DNA of 64,000 nucleotides. Origin: Klebsormidium nitens (Eukaryota > Streptophyta > Klebsormidiophyceae > Klebsormidiales > Klebsormidiaceae). Below are positions 60,620-64,000 of this stretch, piece after piece (the first letter of the stretch is position 1; the number at the start of each line of letters is the position of its first letter). A program made the position numbers and the translations under genes. The stretch spans positions 117,143-181,142 of the forward strand of contig DF237078.1 of the NCBI GenBank assembly GCA_000708835.1, in the 5' to 3' direction. The notes under the pieces are model-generated. The model ran no database searches and had not been told where the DNA came from. It was given only the letters and a program-made list of their open reading frames with translations.

Positions 60620-62205
60620 TGCGCTTTGTATGGAGGCTCGCTCTCCGATGACGTGAGTCAACTCCTGGTCAGGTCCCCAACTGATGCTCAAAAATTCTGA
60701 TTTTTGGAACAGAAAGTTTTCATCTTTACTCGGTATGAGACCTTCATTAAGAGTTTCCCGCAGTCTTGGCAGCTATCTCTTTGGTTATTAAAGAGAACCT
60801 TCACACCAATGCATACTTGAGCTCCTCTGCAGGACAGTAAGACTTTCTTGAACATCGGCGACGGTTGCTTCTCTCAAGGGCTCCTTGACGACTCCTGAAG
60901 CACCAACTTCGACACCCGGAAGAGGACTATCCGTCAGACTCAATCAGCAATGCAGCGGGCTGCACCACCCTTGAGAGAGACAGTTAGTGGACAAATCCAG
61001 CCTTCTTGTGATCATTGTGCTCCTCCCTTCACTGAACGTTCCCTGAGGCTGCAGGCTGCGTCGGATGGCGGCAGCAACATTTGGCACAGCAAGCCAAATG
61101 AAGTTCGGTGTTAAATTTGGACCAATCACAGCGCCCCACGTCATACCCCCCAGAGCCTGAAGGTGTGATGATGTCGTGATGGTCGTACCAGGGGTCGAAA
61201 ACCTGAGGTGGGGGCCGGGAACAGACCCAAGTGGTCCCAACCCGATCACCGGGCACTCGGAAGGTAGGCACCCTGAGCAGGTTACTTTAGGCAGGATTTT
61301 GCTTCTCCAGACAGTCAATCACAAAATTGCATCTTTTTCAGGTATGGCCTTATATACATACATATTGGCAATTGGGTCGGATGAGCGAAACTCTGTACTA
61401 CTAATCTGTTATAATCTCTTCTCCAGAAAGTCAATTACAATATTGCATCTTTTTCAGGTATGGCCTTACATACATACATATCGCCGAATGGGAACCGAAG
61501 GGAAAACTCTGTACTACTAATAATCTGTTATCATTCTTTCCCTGGAGAAGAAAAGAATTATATGTAACAGATTGTAGTATGAACTTTCAGGACCTTGGCC
61601 GACTTTGGTGATATATATGCATATAAGGATCGCCCCCCGTCACATATTGTCCAGTTAGGCAGGTATAAGCCGTGGCCAGGACGAGAGGGTTGTCTGTCCA
61701 ACCCGTTTTTCCTGTCCTGTCGATTCGTGCAGTCAATTACAGATATCATCATATACATATCATTCGGGTGGGATAGTCAAAACATAAGCGGGAACTTGGA
61801 CACAAGATTCACCTGTCCGTCCTGTCCTCCTGTCGACTCGCTCTGTTCTTATTATTCGAACATTCTACATGATATGGGTCAGATTGACGTCCGTCCTGTC
61901 TGAATGACAGATTGGAGGTGAAGTGCTTGAGCATGAAGGCGGAGGACCGGACACGAGAACTTCTGTCTGCCCTGTCTCTCCTGTCGTCCTGCTAAGTACG
62001 GGTCAGAGAGTCCCAACACCTGTCTTGTCTACGAGTCTTCTGACATTCGAGGACCATCTTCAGGCGCAAGCAATCTCTGCGTCTGCGAGTTTCTTTTGCG
62101 CATTGGTTCTCTTGACAGGACAGCACTTTCCTATCCCTTTGCCGAATCTCCCTTCTCTGACGCTACCTCGCTCAAGAAGCCTACTGGAGTTCAGAGACCC
62201 CTAAC
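60620..62205. other. Divergent intergenic region between ABCG and the coiled-coil/P-loop gene
   Basis: Promoters and 5' UTRs of two diverging genes should lie here. No conserved coding was found. A 116 bp tandem duplication occupies 61302-61540. The stretch 61670-62000 repeats CCTGTC/CTGTCC many times without a strict period. Confidence 0.5.
61302..61540. repeat. 116 bp direct tandem duplication
   Basis: Copy A starts at 61302 and copy B at 61418, both with CTTCTCCAGA. They share TTGCATCTTTTTCAGGTATG, TACATACATA and CTCTGTACTACTAAT. Differences are scattered substitutions and small indels, so the duplication is not brand new. Confidence 0.82.
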
Positions 62206-63841
62206 ATGGGTACTGTGGAGGCTGTTGAGTCGGAGATTGCAAGGGTGAATGCAGCCATCGATGCTCTTTCAGCAGAGATTAAGGAAGCAAAAGAGAAGGT
62301 TGATCGTGCGGAAGCGGCTGGCAATGCAGACGCTGCAAATCGGTGGTTCACTGAGCTGCAGCAGCTGCGCAAGGACAAAGAGCAGCTGCGCAAAGAGAAA
62401 GAGCAGCTGCGGGACAAGGAGGCCCGGCTGGAATCTGCAGGTGCGTGTCTTTTCTTTTTAAGCATGTTGACTCTCTCATGCACAGGTCTTGAAAGATTGT
62501 GCAAAGCCGCAGGCAGGTGAGTGCACATGCTCAGAGCACCTTCGTCAGGGTTTGTTCCCATCAGTGTGGGTTAGAAATGAGCGGCTCTCGCCAGCACCTT
62601 TGTGTGTGCCGCTCGCTGTAATTGTGGGAGTTGAAGGGAACATAAGAATGCTTGTAAGAAATGGAGCAGCATTTGGTGAAGTACTCACAGAAGTCAGACC
62701 TGTGCGATAGCTCTCGTGCATGCCTGCAAGTGAGTGGAGTGCTGGAGCTTTCTGGTTTGGAACAGGCCGTGGTTCGCACCACCCCTGTCAAAGGTTTTTC
62801 ATTCTTCAGGACAACATCCTTTCTGATGTTAAACCTGCCCAGCAGCATTCGTGCATGCTGCAATCTGGTAGATTGCAGAAGCTCTCTGGTTGACGGTAGA
62901 CGCAGTGATCCACACCAACCCTCCAGTGTGTCCTGCTTGGGATGAGACACTGCTCAACTTTTTGCAATCTCGAATTTTGGCACCAGCATGCCCGCTGAAG
63001 GTTTTGTCAGGGTGCTTTTGTTTGGCGCTGTCAAGCAAAATTCCTTTGCAAGATCAATGTTTCCCATCGTCTTTCTGCAGATTGGTCAGGCGCATGCTCG
63101 AATGCTGACTTGCCCGCAAGCTGTGCAGAGTAGTGCAACAGAGTTTCTTACAAGGATGGGGCAGAAACTTTCTGTTAACGTGGCCGCTGTGTCTAGATCA
63201 AAGCGGAACTCTTGGATTGTCATTGTGGAAGCCTCTTTTATGTCGCTTAACAAATGCTGTTGATCTCGTGCAGCAACTGCTGGGGCAAGTACCTCTGGAG
63301 TTAGTGAGTACCGTTGAACACTTTCCAATTTTCTGCTGGGCTAGAGTGTCTATTTGCATATAGGTCGGCTGTCATTCAGCTGACTCTGAAGTTGAGCTGG
63401 ACTGCGACTCAAACCAGGAGGGGTCAGCCTGTTCGTGCAATCCTTGCCAAGAGGCGTTTGCTGGTATTTGTAAAGTCGCTTGAGATCACCTTACTGTGCA
63501 AGTCTCTAGACCCTTTGAGTGCACACATGCATGCTTTGTGCAGAACAATGTTCTTGCTTGAAGACTGGAAGGAACTCTTATCTTTCTCTGTGCAGTGTCG
63601 CCAGCTCCGCAGGCGTTGTCAGACTTTTGGACGGCTCTGCCAAACGCTTCTTGGTCCGATGATGGGAAAGTCATGACGCTTGTTGATGGGACCCACTTTT
63701 TGGGGCACGAGGGGCTCAGCAATCGGTTATACCGCCGTGACTGCTATCCAGATTTGCAGCAGGACGTTTCTGAGCTCTTTGAGCAAGAAGACAGGACGGG
63801 CAGGAAGAAAAACCGGGCGGTGGCGATAATCGGAAATCCAG
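62206..63841 (+). CDS. Coiled-coil protein with Crinkler/RHS-like P-loop start, 5' partial
   Basis: The first exon (62206-62440) begins with ATG and encodes a charged coiled coil (about residues 5-78, with the repeat KDKEQLRKEKEQLRDKE). The next likely exon is 62486-62516. A well-supported later exon, 63596-63841, encodes ALSDFWTALPNASW, TLVDGTHFLGHEG, LYRRDCYPDL and RAVAIIGNPG, then a GTGAGA donor. That ending is the first half of a Walker A motif of the IGNPGIGKS kind found in Crinkler and RHS-type NTPases. The second half should be the first codons of the next exon, probably beyond the window. Exons between 62517 and 63595 are uncertain. Candidates include 63274-63303 (QLLGQVPLEL), while 62690-62730 and 62880-62990 could be coding but their phases do not settle. 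The class is inferred from the motif and layout, and no enzyme function is claimed. Confidence 0.6.
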
Positions 63842-64000
63842 GTGAGAAGAGGACAATTATCTCTGAGAAGGGGTTTGGGTCCATTTCTGTCTTTGAAGAG
63901 AGCTTCGGGCTGTGTTCTGTGAGCTCTGTAATGTCGCTTCTTTTGGAGGTTCTGACGGGGCGTCCAGACTGCACAAAGTTTAGCCAAGTATTTTTCCTTA

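Overview
This window looks like nuclear DNA of a green plant, most likely a streptophyte alga or early-diverging land plant. A charophyte such as Klebsormidium is plausible, but that name is inference. The genes are split by many short GT-AG introns, intergenic space is moderate, and several families are typical of plants: an SCD1-type DENN/WD40 protein, plastid chorismate mutase, an ABCG7-like half transporter, a PCC13-62 desiccation protein and malectin-domain proteins. I rebuilt gene models exon by exon from splice signals, reading phase and family knowledge. In eight complete models every junction phase closes and the frame stays open to the stop.

Layout: (1) 217-1432, minus: 5' end of formate-tetrahydrofolate ligase, running off the left edge. 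(2) 1433-3710: gene-poor, repeat-bearing DNA. (3) 3711-8072, minus: a secreted protein with four malectin-like domains. (4) 8073-14333: a long gene-poor stretch with a 505 bp MITE-like element. (5) 14334-24076, plus: 16-exon SCD1 orthologue. (6) 26011-30159, minus: secreted ferritin-like desiccation protein of the PCC13-62 family. (7) 31376-31448, plus: tRNA-Glu(CTC). (8) 32420-40883, minus: class-3 lipase fused to a GTPase-like P-loop domain with a C-terminal membrane anchor. (9) 41959-43719, plus: prefoldin subunit 1, with a 7-nt microexon. (10) 44868-45659, minus: a protein with a conserved C-terminal zinc ribbon. (11) an assembly gap at 46102-46121. (12) 46692-49929, plus: plastid-type chorismate mutase. 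(13) 51477-60619, minus: ABCG7-like transporter. (14) 62206 to the right edge, plus: 5' part of a coiled-coil, Crinkler/RHS-like P-loop gene.

The genes are independent eukaryotic transcription units, and I see no operon or biosynthetic cluster. The least ordinary items are the prefoldin microexon, a MITE with a clean 10 bp target duplication, a second MITE-like family with two inverted copies 45 kb apart, a decayed exon duplicate inside an SCD1 intron, the four-domain malectin protein with no kinase or membrane anchor, and the Crinkler/RHS-like gene at the right edge.
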